From positions 1-64,000 of the forward strand of contig JAFZUQ010000008.1 in assembly GCA_017618215.1 (NCBI GenBank): a DNA stretch of 64,000 nucleotides, in the 5' to 3' direction. Position numbers and translations under genes: made by a program. Shown here in pieces: positions 24,155 through 35,990 of this stretch (within the stretch, counting starts at the first letter, position 1; each line of letters opens with the position of its first letter). Source of the DNA: Elusimicrobiaceae bacterium (lineage in GTDB: Bacteria; Elusimicrobiota; Elusimicrobia; Elusimicrobiales; Elusimicrobiaceae). The notes beneath the pieces are model-generated. The model did not search any database, was not told the DNA's origin, and saw only the letters and a program-made list of their open reading frames with translations.

Positions 24155-24873
24155 TGCGGAAAATAACTTTAATGGGTATTTTAAATACTTCGCCGGAAAG
24201 TTTTTTTGACGGCGAGCAGGTTAAAATTACTTCTGAATATATTTTAAATAAAGCACAAAATTTAGTTACCGAAGGTGCTGAAATTATTGATATCGGCGGC
24301 CAAAGCACAAGGCCTGGGTATACCGAAATTTCCGCAGAAGAAGAAATTGCCCGCACCGCACCGTTTATCAAATTAATAAAACAAAAAATTAAAGCACAAA
24401 TTTCTGTAGACAGTTACAAAGCAGCCGTCGTAAAAGCGGCGCTTGAAGCCGATGCAGATATTGTTAATGATGTCAGCGGTTTGGCCGATATGACACTTGC
24501 CAAACTTGCCGCCGCTTATAATGCAAAACTTGTAATAATGCACTCAGGCGCAGTTAAAAATTTGCAAAGTATGGCAGAGTTTTTTAAAACAAAAATCAAA
24601 CAAGCTAAGTCTTGCGGCGTTAAAGAAGAAAATTTAATTTTAGATATAGGCCTTGGTTTTGGAAAATCTGCCGAAGAAAATTGGTTTTTGCTTGAGAATA
24701 TAAATTATTTTGATAGTTTCAATTTACCTATGCTCGTTGGGGCTTCACGTAAACGCTTTACAGGCAAAACTTTAGAAAATTCTTTAAAAGCAGCTATGTT
24801 AGCAGTAAAAACAGAATTGCCTTTAATTTTGCGTGTACATGAAGTTAAAGAAACTAAGGAGGCTATTTTATGA
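24154..24873 (+). CDS. folP: Dihydropteroate synthase
   Basis: 239 aa, somewhat shorter than typical. It joins 6-hydroxymethyl-dihydropterin pyrophosphate to p-aminobenzoate. Motifs: LMGILNTSPESFFDG, DIGGQSTRPGYTEI, SVDSYKAAV, DIVNDVSG, DIGLGFGKS and GASRKRFTG. It ends in HEVKETKEAIL, corresponding to the family's RVHDV end. It overlaps the next gene by 4 nt (ATGA), so it is translationally coupled within the folate cluster. Confidence 0.95.
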   Translation: MRKITLMGILNTSPESFFDGEQVKITSEYILNKAQNLVTEGAEIIDIGGQSTRPGYTEISAEEEIARTAPFIKLIKQKIKAQISVDSYKAAVVKAALEADADIVNDVSGLADMTLAKLAAAYNAKLVIMHSGAVKNLQSMAEFFKTKIKQAKSCGVKEENLILDIGLGFGKSAEENWFLLENINYFDSFNLPMLVGASRKRFTGKTLENSLKAAMLAVKTELPLILRVHEVKETKEAIL

Positions 24874-25211
24874 AAGATATAAAAATTTCCGTAAAGTCAC
24901 AATTCCGTGCCTCTCATTATCATGAAGGGGCTTTAAATGAACCTTTGCATGATCACACCTTCATATATATTGCTACATTAAAAGGGCCTTTAAATACAGA
25001 AGGTTTTTTGGTAGATTTCCGTGAAGTTGAAACATTTTTATATGAATTAAATAAAAGTTTGTCTTTTAAAGTTTTGAATAAAATTATTCCCAATTCTACT
25101 ACTGAAAATGTAGCAATATTTTTGTTTAATAAAATTAAAGAGAAATTTCCGCAGATTTTTAAAATCCAAGTTTTTGAAAAGGAAAATTATTCCGTAACTT
25201 ATGAAGAATAA
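24870..25211 (+). CDS. PTPS-III-type protein, likely FolB substitute
   Basis: 113 aa, PTPS fold. The N-terminal SQFRASHYH and the zinc site ALNEPLHDHTF show that the Cys of QueD (CHNLHGH) is replaced by a Glu three residues before the first His (ExxHxH). That is the hallmark reported for PTPS-III proteins, which make 6-hydroxymethyl-dihydropterin and replace dihydroneopterin aldolase. It lies between folP and folK, and no folB is visible here, so the context agrees. The HDH in place of HGH is unusual. Confidence 0.8.
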   Translation: MKDIKISVKSQFRASHYHEGALNEPLHDHTFIYIATLKGPLNTEGFLVDFREVETFLYELNKSLSFKVLNKIIPNSTTENVAIFLFNKIKEKFPQIFKIQVFEKENYSVTYEE

Positions 25212-25656
25212 AATAGTTTATCTTGCACTCGGCAGTAATATTGAGCCTGATAAAAACGTTAAACTTGCTTTAAAAGAACTTGCCAAAATAGGCAAAATTA
25301 TTAGTGTTTCAAAATTTATTAAAACTAAACCGGAAGGCTATTTAAACCAGGCAGATTTTTTAAATGGTGCCATAAAATTCCAAACAAATTTAATGCCGCA
25401 AAATTTGCTTAAAGAACTTAAAAATATTGAACATTTTTTAAAGCGAAACACACCTTTTAGAAATGGCCCCAGGACGATAGATATTGATATTATTTTTTAC
25501 GGTAATTTAATTTTAAAAACCCCGAATTTAATAATACCTCATCCGCGTGCGGATAAACGTTTTTTCGTTTTGAAGCCTTTATCGGAAATTGCACCCAATA
25601 AAACCCATCCGATATTCAAAAAACAAGTAAAAACTTTACTCAAAGAATTGAAATAA
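25201..25656 (+). CDS. folK: 2-amino-4-hydroxy-6-hydroxymethyldihydropteridine pyrophosphokinase
   Basis: 151 aa. It pyrophosphorylates hydroxymethyl-dihydropterin for FolP. Signatures: VYLALGSNIEPDKN, LNGAIKF, FRNGPRTIDIDIIFYG (catalytic Asp pair), IIPHPRADKRFFVLKPLSEIAP. It overlaps the PTPS-like gene by 11 nt and ends the queD-queE-folE-folP-PTPS-folK run. Confidence 0.95.
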   Translation: MKNKIVYLALGSNIEPDKNVKLALKELAKIGKIISVSKFIKTKPEGYLNQADFLNGAIKFQTNLMPQNLLKELKNIEHFLKRNTPFRNGPRTIDIDIIFYGNLILKTPNLIIPHPRADKRFFVLKPLSEIAPNKTHPIFKKQVKTLLKELK

Positions 25657-25693
25657 TTTTGTAAATATTAACATTTTATGTTAAAATATTTTT

Positions 25694-26458
25694 ATGAAAG
25701 AAAATTCCATATTTTTTCCGGTTATAGTTGTAATGTTTTTGGCCGTTTTACTGGCATACGGGGTTTCTTGGTATGCTAAAGAAAGTAATAATTTAAGTTC
25801 TAAAATCACTAAAGAACAATTGGCTTCTTTTACAAATGATAAAGTTGAATATGTAGAACATTTTTCCGTTAATAATGAAGAACCACTTATTTCCCCTGTG
25901 GAAACCCGTCAATCGCAAGCAGCACGTTATGATAATGTAGGGCAGGCAATAAAGAGTTTAAACATAGGAAATATAGCATACGCTACTCCGGAAGAATTAC
26001 GCTTAATAGGTGCTACTAATTGGAGTTTAACTAATACTGTCGCAAATAATTTGGATTTTCCGCAAGTTATTGAAGTCGTTTTTAATAATAAAGATGTTTT
26101 GGAAGGTTTTTTTAACCGTCGGGATGTTTCTGATATTTTAGATAATTATCTTTCCGTTATTGATTTAGTGGCTAATAATTCTCCGGAAATAGTTCCTTTA
26201 ATAGAAGGGAGTGCTTTTAAAGGCGTATTAAAGGACCCGGAACTTCTTTCCAAACTTGTTAATAGCGATTTAGTCCAGCAGATTCTATTGAGCAGAAGTG
26301 CAGGCTACTTTTTATCAAGTCCTGAACAAACGAAAAGACTTATTAAAAGCAATCAAACACTTGCTGCTCTTCTTGAAAATCAAAATTTAAAAACAGTTTT
26401 ACTAAACGATCCGAAGACTAAGCAGTTCGCTTTATCGGTTTTCTCTAAAGAGAATTAA
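25694..26458 (+). CDS. Membrane-anchored hypothetical protein
   Basis: 254 aa. A single N-terminal transmembrane anchor (residues 7-27) precedes an extracytoplasmic domain of about 225 residues, mostly short alpha-helices with leucine-rich spacing and repeated LL.(N/D) patterns near the C-terminus. No known family is recognised. TAAAAT (25682-25687) ends 6 nt before the ATG with TTGTAA 17 bp further up, so the message is probably leaderless. Its end overlaps the convergent dapF gene by 4 nt. Confidence 0.7.
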   Translation: MKENSIFFPVIVVMFLAVLLAYGVSWYAKESNNLSSKITKEQLASFTNDKVEYVEHFSVNNEEPLISPVETRQSQAARYDNVGQAIKSLNIGNIAYATPEELRLIGATNWSLTNTVANNLDFPQVIEVVFNNKDVLEGFFNRRDVSDILDNYLSVIDLVANNSPEIVPLIEGSAFKGVLKDPELLSKLVNSDLVQQILLSRSAGYFLSSPEQTKRLIKSNQTLAALLENQNLKTVLLNDPKTKQFALSVFSKEN

Positions 26459-27261
26459 AAGAAGAAAACACCTTTAAATGCTTTGTTCACGTGGCCGCTC
26501 ATTAAGATGCGGCCATCTTTTTGTTCGATAAACAAAGTGCCGCCGTCCATAACTATTGCTGCTTTATTTTTGATAAGCCCGCGCCTAATTGCCCCGGCCA
26601 AAGTGGCGCACGCACCGCTGCCGCAAGCAAGCGTTATTCCGGCACCGCGTTCCCAAACGCGCATACGGATTTTTTCAGGTGCTAATATTTGAGCAAATTC
26701 CACATTTGTTCTTTGCGGAAAGATTTTATTATTTTCTACTTTTGGGCCAAGTTTTGCAATATCCAGATTTTTTACATTTTTAACAAAAAATACGGCATGA
26801 GGGTTACCCATGGAAGTGCAAACTGCAGGTGGTAAAGCCGGCAAAATTTTTAAATTTAATGTTTCGGCTTTTTTTGAAAGAGGGATATCTTGCCAATCGG
26901 TTTTAGGCTCACCCATATCTACGGTTATTTGTTTGCCGCGCCAAGCTGTTAAAATTTTATTATCAGGTGCTTCCAAAGTTATTTTTTGTTTTTTTGTTTC
27001 TTCAAAAATCAAACTGCTTACGCAGCGCGTACCATTGCCGCAAGCGCCGGCGGTGGAGCCGTCTGCATTATAAATTTCCATTTTAACGTCGCAAGTTTTT
27101 GATTTTTTAAGCACTATCAGTTGGTCAAAACCAATGCCCGTTTTCCTGTTTGCCATCTTGCAAATCAAAGTAGGTGTTAAAGTGATTTTATTTTTGCGTG
27201 CGTCGATAATTACAAAATCATTTCCAAGCCCGTCCATTTTTATAAAGGGTATTTGTTTCAT
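26455..27261 (-). CDS. dapF: Diaminopimelate epimerase
   Basis: 268 aa. It interconverts LL- and meso-diaminopimelate for lysine and peptidoglycan. The two catalytic cysteines are in DGSTAGACGNGTRC and ITLACGSGACAT; the N-terminal KMDGLGNDFVIID and MGNPHAV blocks also match. It overlaps dapL by 4 nt downstream of it, so the two consecutive enzymes are coupled. Confidence 0.96.
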   Translation of the reverse strand: MKQIPFIKMDGLGNDFVIIDARKNKITLTPTLICKMANRKTGIGFDQLIVLKKSKTCDVKMEIYNADGSTAGACGNGTRCVSSLIFEETKKQKITLEAPDNKILTAWRGKQITVDMGEPKTDWQDIPLSKKAETLNLKILPALPPAVCTSMGNPHAVFFVKNVKNLDIAKLGPKVENNKIFPQRTNVEFAQILAPEKIRMRVWERGAGITLACGSGACATLAGAIRRGLIKNKAAIVMDGGTLFIEQKDGRILMSGHVNKAFKGVFFF

Positions 27262-28445
27262 AATTTTTTTATTCTCTCTAAAGCTTCCAAAGTATTTTCG
27301 CGGCTACCAAAGGCAGTTAAGCGGCAATAACCTTCGCCCGCTTCACCGAAGCCTGCGCCCGGCGTACAAACCAAAGCGCATTTGTTAAGTAAAAGTTCAA
27401 AAAAGCCAAAAGATGTTTGAGCTTTCGGGACTTCAAGCCAAATATAAGGTGCGTTTTGCCCGCCGTAAACTGTGTAGCCTAAATCTTGTAAAGCGGTACG
27501 TATTATTTTTGCATTTTCCATGTAATAAGCAATAGTTTGCTTGATTTGTTTTTTGCCTTCGTCGGTATAAATTGCCTCCGCGCCACGTTGGATTATATAA
27601 GAAACGCCGTTAAATTTTGTTGTGTGCCGCCTGCGCCACATTGCGTTTAAAGAAATTTCTTTACCGTTAGCTAAACCTTTTAAATTTTTGGGAACTACCA
27701 TATAAGCGCAACGCGTACCCGTAAAGCCTGCGGTTTTTGAATATGAGCGCACTTCGATAGCAACATCTTTTGCACCCTCAATTTCATAAATTGAGTGCGG
27801 TAAATTGTCGTCTTGAATATAAGCTTCATAAGCGGAATCAAAAATAATTACTGCCTGTTCGCGTTTAGCATAATCAACCCAGGCTTTTAATTGTTCTTTA
27901 GTCATTGTTGCGCCTGTTGGATTATTTGGGGAACAAATATAAATTATATCACTGTGTTCATCTGGTGGTGCTGGGGTAAAATTATTTTCTTTAGTAGCGG
28001 GTACTTTCAAAATTTTGCGGCCTGCCATAATATTTGTATCGCGATATACCGGATAGATGGGATCAGTTAACAAAACAGTGCAGTCATCTGAAAATATTTC
28101 CTGGATATTGCCGACATCGCATTTCGCGCCATCACTTACAAAAACCTCATCCTTGTCTAAATTTATGCCGCGTGTTTTATAATCGTTTTCAATAATTGCA
28201 TTTATTAAAAAATCATAACCTTGTTCCGGGCCATATCCGCGGAAGGTTTCCTTTAGTCCCATCTCAATAACTGCTTTTCGCATTGCGCTTATTACTGCCG
28301 GCGCAAGTGGTTGGGTAACGTCACCTATACCTAAACTGATTACTTTTGCGCTCGGGTTTTGGGCTTTAAATTCAGCTGTTTTTTTGGCAATCTTGGGGAA
28401 TAAATAAGATGCCTCTAAGTTTAAATAATTTTTGTTTACTTTCAT
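27258..28445 (-). CDS. dapL: LL-diaminopimelate aminotransferase
   Basis: A 395-aa PLP enzyme that makes LL-diaminopimelate directly from tetrahydrodipicolinate, bypassing the DapD/C/E acylation route. Landmarks: the N-terminal NLEASYLFPKIAKK, SLGIGDVTQPL, FVSDGAKCDVGN, SPNNPTGATMT, the PLP lysine in SYSKTAGFTGTRC and a C-terminal TPGAGFGEAGEGYCRLT. TACAAT (28452-28457, minus) ends 6 nt before the ATG, suggesting a leaderless message. Confidence 0.95.
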   Translation of the reverse strand: MKVNKNYLNLEASYLFPKIAKKTAEFKAQNPSAKVISLGIGDVTQPLAPAVISAMRKAVIEMGLKETFRGYGPEQGYDFLINAIIENDYKTRGINLDKDEVFVSDGAKCDVGNIQEIFSDDCTVLLTDPIYPVYRDTNIMAGRKILKVPATKENNFTPAPPDEHSDIIYICSPNNPTGATMTKEQLKAWVDYAKREQAVIIFDSAYEAYIQDDNLPHSIYEIEGAKDVAIEVRSYSKTAGFTGTRCAYMVVPKNLKGLANGKEISLNAMWRRRHTTKFNGVSYIIQRGAEAIYTDEGKKQIKQTIAYYMENAKIIRTALQDLGYTVYGGQNAPYIWLEVPKAQTSFGFFELLLNKCALVCTPGAGFGEAGEGYCRLTAFGSRENTLEALERIKKL

Positions 28446-28469
28446 ATAGATATTGTATATAATTTTTAT
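28446..28469. promoter_or_regulatory. 24-bp divergent promoter region between dapL and GDSL esterase
   Basis: Only 24 bp separate the two start codons. The plus strand has TATAAT at 28458-28463, 6 nt from the ATG at 28470. The minus strand has TACAAT at 28452-28457, 6 nt from the ATG at 28445. The two -10 hexamers abut, so each -35 must lie inside the other gene. Both messages would be leaderless. Confidence 0.6.
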
Positions 28470-31454
<2,985 letters not shown>

Positions 31455-31473
31455 AAATTTATTTTATCAAATT

Positions 31474-31959
31474 TTAATGAACCTCATACTCATCATCGCT
31501 AAGTGGTGTCCATCCAAAACTCTTTGCAACGTTGCGTAACATGGAATGATTACCGGTAATTTTAAAAATAGGTCTTGCAGGTGTATATATTCCGCCTGTT
31601 GCAGTGATAGAATATTCCAATTGCCAATCTTGATGGCAATCTCCTGTTATTGTTTGATGGTCATTACTTAATTCTATCGTACAATTAGTCCCTGAAAGTG
31701 TAGCTAATCTATCCCCAGTAAATGTAAAATCATCTGGGTTTAGAGACAATTGTTTTAACTTAGTAGGTAAGTTTCCGGTTAAATTATAGTAATCTATCAT
31801 GTCGTTTTGCAAAGCATGAAAAAATGGCATATTCGTAGTAATTCCTGCTTTTACAGTAGAAGATCTGTAATTAGGTAATGCGATTGATGCCAAAATACCT
31901 ATGATTAATACAACTACCACTAATTCTAAGAGACTGAAACCTTTTTTATTTTTTAACAT
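31474..31959 (-). CDS. Type IV pilin-like protein
   Basis: 161 aa from the ATG at 31959 (GGAGG upstream). Prepilin leader MLKNKKG is followed by [25 protein letters not shown]. The C-terminal domain differs from the other pilins here: it lacks the SILPLMRRWKDAL block and the Cys pattern, and contains a short disulfide-size pair (TNCTIELSNDHQTITGDC). Its promoter region also lacks the T-tract arrangement. It could be a minor pilin or pseudopilin. It is a single gene downstream of nothing on its strand. Confidence 0.9.
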   Translation of the reverse strand: MLKNKKGFSLLELVVVVLIIGILASIALPNYRSSTVKAGITTNMPFFHALQNDMIDYYNLTGNLPTKLKQLSLNPDDFTFTGDRLATLSGTNCTIELSNDHQTITGDCHQDWQLEYSITATGGIYTPARPIFKITGNHSMLRNVAKSFGWTPLSDDEYEVH

Positions 31960-32082
31960 AAATCCTCCGCTTATGCATATATGATAACAAATTATTTGCA
32001 AAAAGTTAAATATTAGCTAAAAATATGATAAAATAGCGTTGTTCCCGCGTACGCGAGATAATGCCTGTATAAGGAGAGTTTT

Positions 32083-33117
32083 ATGGATTTTAATTTGCTT
32101 TCAAAATTGACCTCGACCCCGGCACCGTCCGGTAGGGAAGAACTATTACGCGATATAGTTTTAGACTTAGTCAAACCTTATGTTGATGAAGTAAAAATTG
32201 ATAAACTCGGCAACCTTGTCACATATAAGAAAGGAACAGGAAAAACCAAACTTATGCTTACCGCACATTTAGATGAAGTTTCCATGCGCATACGTTATAT
32301 TGAACCAAACGGTTTTTTGCGTTTTGCTTTAACTGGTGGTATTGATCCAAGAACTTTGCTTGCCCAGCGCGTTGTAATTATAACCGAAAATCATGGTATG
32401 ATTACCGGTGTAATTGGGGCAAAACCGGCGCACTATTTAACTGCAGCAGACAAAGCCGCAATAACAGAAAATTCACTTTTTATTGACCTCGGTTTAGATT
32501 ATAAAAAAGCATGTGAAGTTATAACTATCGGTGATCCTGCCGTATTAGAACGTGCCCCTATTGAACTCGGTGATAATTTAGTTTCTTCCAAAGCACTTGA
32601 TGACAGAGCCGGTGTTTATGGTTTAATTAAACTCCTTCAAAATTTACCTAAAGAGCATAGCGCAAATATTTACGCAGTGTTTACTGTGGAAGAAGAATTT
32701 GGCCTTGTCGGTGCGGAGGCAGCAGTTTTCCACATTAACCCGGATATTGCTTTAACTATTGATACAACAGGTGCGCTTGATACTCCGGGTATACCACCTC
32801 AGGACTATGTCTTAAATGTCGGTAAAGGTGTCGGTATAACTTTAGCGGATAAGGGAACTTTATCAGATTATAAACTTACAAAACTTTTAAGGAAACTCGG
32901 GACAGAACACAATATTCCGTACCAGTTACGTGTTGCTTCACGCGGATCTAATGACGCAAAAGCTATACAAAGATGTGGTGGTCCGGCAGCAGCTTGCCCT
33001 ATCAGTATTCCTGTTAGATATATACACTCAAATGTTGAAGTGGCTTGTAAAACAGATATTGAAGCGGCTTGGCATCTTATACTTGAACTTGCAAAAAGTA
33101 ATTTAGAGGATTTTTAA
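32083..33117 (+). CDS. M42-family metallo-aminopeptidase
   Basis: 344 aa. Cytoplasmic co-catalytic zinc peptidase of the M42 (glutamyl aminopeptidase/endoglucanase-like) family, trimming peptides. Ligand blocks: TAHLDEVSM, SSKALDDRAGVYG, VFTVEEEFGLVGAEAA, TIDTTGALDTPG and a C-terminal PVRYIHSNVEVA. AAGGAG precedes the ATG. The stop is directly before the transketolase ATG (no gap), so the two are co-translated. Confidence 0.93.
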   Translation: MDFNLLSKLTSTPAPSGREELLRDIVLDLVKPYVDEVKIDKLGNLVTYKKGTGKTKLMLTAHLDEVSMRIRYIEPNGFLRFALTGGIDPRTLLAQRVVIITENHGMITGVIGAKPAHYLTAADKAAITENSLFIDLGLDYKKACEVITIGDPAVLERAPIELGDNLVSSKALDDRAGVYGLIKLLQNLPKEHSANIYAVFTVEEEFGLVGAEAAVFHINPDIALTIDTTGALDTPGIPPQDYVLNVGKGVGITLADKGTLSDYKLTKLLRKLGTEHNIPYQLRVASRGSNDAKAIQRCGGPAAACPISIPVRYIHSNVEVACKTDIEAAWHLILELAKSNLEDF

Positions 33118-35445
33118 ATGATTGAAAGCCAAAACGTTTTAATCTTAAAAAAACAAGGATTTTTTTATAAAGCAGAGAATTTACTTCAAGAAGAATATTT
33201 AAAACTTAAGGATGACGAACTTGATGCCTTAAATAAACTTGATGTAATGTACCGCAGCCTATGTGCAATACTTTATAATTTCGCACAAACCGGGCATCCA
33301 GGCGGTAGTATATCTTCGGGTAAAATCGTGCAAAACTTGCTTTTTAATCAAATGTCTTATAATTTCAAAAATCCTGAAGAAGAAAGTGCCGATATTATTT
33401 CTTACGCTGCCGGTCATAAGGCGCTTGGTCTATATGCTTTGTGGGCTTTAAGAAATGAAATTGTTAAAACTTATGCCCCTGAAATGTTAGCAGATGTTGA
33501 GTATCAAATCCGTTTTGAAGATTTGTTAGGGTTTAGAAAATCCCCGGCAAATAACAGCAAACTTTTTAAAGAATTTAATGCTAAATCTTTAGATGGCCAC
33601 CCTGAACCGTTAACACCTTTTGTTAAGCTGGCTACAGGTGCTTCCGGTGTAGGTTTTGGGGCAAGTGTCGGGCTCGCTTTGGGTGCTGCGTTAACTTATC
33701 CGAAAAACACACCGAAAGTGCATGTAGTGGAAGGTGAAGGTGGTTTAACTGCCGGCAGGTGTAGTGAGGCTATGGCAATAGCATCGCGTGCAGGGCTTGA
33801 TAATTTGATTGTACATCTTGATTGGAACCAGGCTTCAATAGACAGCGATAAAGTTACCGCAGAAAATAATATTCCGGGGGATTATGTAACTTGGGAGCCT
33901 GCTGAACTTTTTTATCTAAATGGTTTCAATATAATTTGTGTTAATGAAGGTTTAAATTTTGCGCAAATTTATGCTGCGCAAAAATTTGCCGAAACTTTAA
34001 ATAACGGGCTGCCTACCGCCATAATTTATAGAACAATTAAAGGTTGGCATTATGGCCTTGAGGGGAAAGCCAGCCATGGCGGCGGTCATAAATTATGTTC
34101 TCCGGAATTTTATAAAACGATGGAGGAATTTGAAAATACCTTCGGTGTTAAAATTCCGCATTTATGCGAAGGGCAGGAAATTGAAGATTGTTTCTACCAA
34201 AACTTGCTTACTTTGCGTAATGTCATAAGTTCAAATAAGGATTTATTTGCACGTTTTGCGGATAAGGTAAAAGAATCTGCAAATCGTTTACAAAACTTAG
34301 AACGTAAAGCAAAAGAATTTAAAACTGAGGATGTTTATACCGCTTTTACGCCGGATAATATTCCGCAGGAATTTATTTTTCAGCCAAGCGATAATCCTAC
34401 TTTGAGGTCAACAACGGCACAAGCACTTGCAAAAATCAGCAAAGAGACAAATGGAACTTTAATTGTGGCAACGGCAGATTTATCCGGTTCAACCGGCGCA
34501 GGCAAGATTGCTTATGATAGCAAAGGTTTTTATAACAAATTGAATAACCCGGATAGCCGCTTGATTTCAAGCGGCGGTATTACTGAAGATGGTTTAAGTG
34601 CTGTTATGAGCGGTGTTTCTGCGTACGGTAAACAACTTGGTGTTGCGGCTTCTTATGGTGCATTTACTTCAGCTATGATGCACACACAAGCGCGTTTGCA
34701 TGCTATCGGACAGCAAGGGTATCAGGAACTAACAGGCAAGGGCAAAAATACTTTTATTATTTTTACAGGTCATGCAGGTTTACCAACAGGTCCTGACGGC
34801 CCTACACATGCTGATCCGCAAATGTTACAGTTAATAAGTGAAAATTTCCCCAAAGGTGCGGCAATAACTTTAACACCTTTAGATGCGAATGATGTTTGGC
34901 CGGTTTTAACGGCAGCATTAAATAAAAGACCGGCTGTCTTATATCCTGTTGTTACGCGCCCTAATGTAAAGATTACGGATAGGGTAGATTTGGGCAGTGA
35001 TAAACAAGAACAGGTAAAGAATGGTGTTTATGCGCTATATAAACATAAGTATGCGCAAGGAACAGTAATTTTACAAGGTTCAGGTGTTGGGGAAATATTT
35101 GTCCAGGAAGTTTTACCCAGAATTAGAAGGGAAGGAGTGGCAATAAACGCTTATTATATTGTTAGCCCGGAACTTTTTGATATGTTAGGTAAGGGTGAAC
35201 AAGAAAAGATTTTGCCACTTAGTGAATTATATAGGGCAATAGCAATAACTGATTTTACTTTGCCTACAATGCGCAGATGGTTAAAATCGGTTAAAGGGGA
35301 AGAAATGTCCTTATACCCCTTCAAAAAAGGCAAATATTTAACAAGCGGCCAGGCTGCAGATTGCTATAAAGAAGCAGGGCTTGATGCTGATGCACAATAT
35401 GAGCAAATAAGAGAATATTTGCAAAATGTAGAAAATTGGTACTAA
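33118..35445 (+). CDS. Transketolase-like protein (long, divergent)
   Basis: 775 aa, longer than the usual 620-680. ThDP-enzyme features are present: TGHPGGSISSGK near residue 58, GASVGLALGAALT, a cofactor motif with GEGG in place of the usual GDG, ending LDWNQASID, a TIKGWHYG loop, the pyrimidine-domain region DLSGSTGA, and the catalytic block FTGHAGLPTGPDGPTHAD. The early part contains extra sequence. It moves two-carbon units between sugar phosphates if it is an ordinary transketolase; the changed motif leaves some doubt about substrate. Confidence 0.82.
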   Translation: MIESQNVLILKKQGFFYKAENLLQEEYLKLKDDELDALNKLDVMYRSLCAILYNFAQTGHPGGSISSGKIVQNLLFNQMSYNFKNPEEESADIISYAAGHKALGLYALWALRNEIVKTYAPEMLADVEYQIRFEDLLGFRKSPANNSKLFKEFNAKSLDGHPEPLTPFVKLATGASGVGFGASVGLALGAALTYPKNTPKVHVVEGEGGLTAGRCSEAMAIASRAGLDNLIVHLDWNQASIDSDKVTAENNIPGDYVTWEPAELFYLNGFNIICVNEGLNFAQIYAAQKFAETLNNGLPTAIIYRTIKGWHYGLEGKASHGGGHKLCSPEFYKTMEEFENTFGVKIPHLCEGQEIEDCFYQNLLTLRNVISSNKDLFARFADKVKESANRLQNLERKAKEFKTEDVYTAFTPDNIPQEFIFQPSDNPTLRSTTAQALAKISKETNGTLIVATADLSGSTGAGKIAYDSKGFYNKLNNPDSRLISSGGITEDGLSAVMSGVSAYGKQLGVAASYGAFTSAMMHTQARLHAIGQQGYQELTGKGKNTFIIFTGHAGLPTGPDGPTHADPQMLQLISENFPKGAAITLTPLDANDVWPVLTAALNKRPAVLYPVVTRPNVKITDRVDLGSDKQEQVKNGVYALYKHKYAQGTVILQGSGVGEIFVQEVLPRIRREGVAINAYYIVSPELFDMLGKGEQEKILPLSELYRAIAITDFTLPTMRRWLKSVKGEEMSLYPFKKGKYLTSGQAADCYKEAGLDADAQYEQIREYLQNVENWY

Positions 35446-35470
35446 TTTAAATAAAGTAAAGGAGAATATT

Positions 35471-35899
35471 ATGGCAGAACATAAAACTTATCTTGCAGGT
35501 AGGACTTATATTTTCAAGATAAATAAAGGCAAAGATTTATTAACTGAACTTACTGATTTTTGCCACGACAATCAAATTAAATGTGGTATTGTAAGCGGTA
35601 TCGGTTCTTTAGAAAATGCCACTTTAGCTTATTTTGATCAGGCAAAGAAAAAGTATGAAAAAATTGTAGTTTCTAAGGAAACAGAAATACTTTCTTTAAC
35701 CGGCAATATCAGCATTATGGATAACCGCTCAAATGTTCACGCACATGTTGTTTTAGCACAAAAAGACGGTGCTATCGTAGGCGGTCATTTAGGTGTCGGC
35801 AGTAAAGTATATTTAGCTGAAGTTTATATTCAGGAACTTGTCGGCGAACCGAAAGTCCGCAAACAAGACAAAGCCACCAAATTAAACACTTGGTTATAA
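35471..35899 (+). CDS. PPC/DUF296-domain protein
   Basis: 142 aa. The whole chain is a PPC (plant and prokaryote conserved) domain: GRTYIFKINKGKDLLTEL, IVSGIGSLENATLAYF, SLTGNISIMDNRSNVHAHVVL, GGHLGVGSKVYLAEVYI. The His-containing HAH...H pattern is like that in metal-binding PPC proteins. Function in bacteria is poorly known. AAGGAG precedes the ATG and a strong terminator follows, so it closes the M42-transketolase operon. Confidence 0.88.
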   Translation: MAEHKTYLAGRTYIFKINKGKDLLTELTDFCHDNQIKCGIVSGIGSLENATLAYFDQAKKKYEKIVVSKETEILSLTGNISIMDNRSNVHAHVVLAQKDGAIVGGHLGVGSKVYLAEVYIQELVGEPKVRKQDKATKLNTWL

Positions 35900-35918
35900 T
35901 TTAGTTGTATAAAATAAC

Positions 35919-35957
35919 ACTGCCGTCGGTTTTACACCGGCGGCAGTTTTTATTTTA
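35919..35957 (+). terminator. Rho-independent terminator after PPC-domain gene
   Basis: Stem ACTGCCGTCGGT with ACCGGCGGCAGT (one G-T pair), 4-nt loop, then TTTTTATTTT. It ends the plus-strand operon 20 nt after the stop. Confidence 0.92.
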
Positions 35958-35990
35958 GGATGAAAATACTTCCAAGTTATTTAAATGGCA

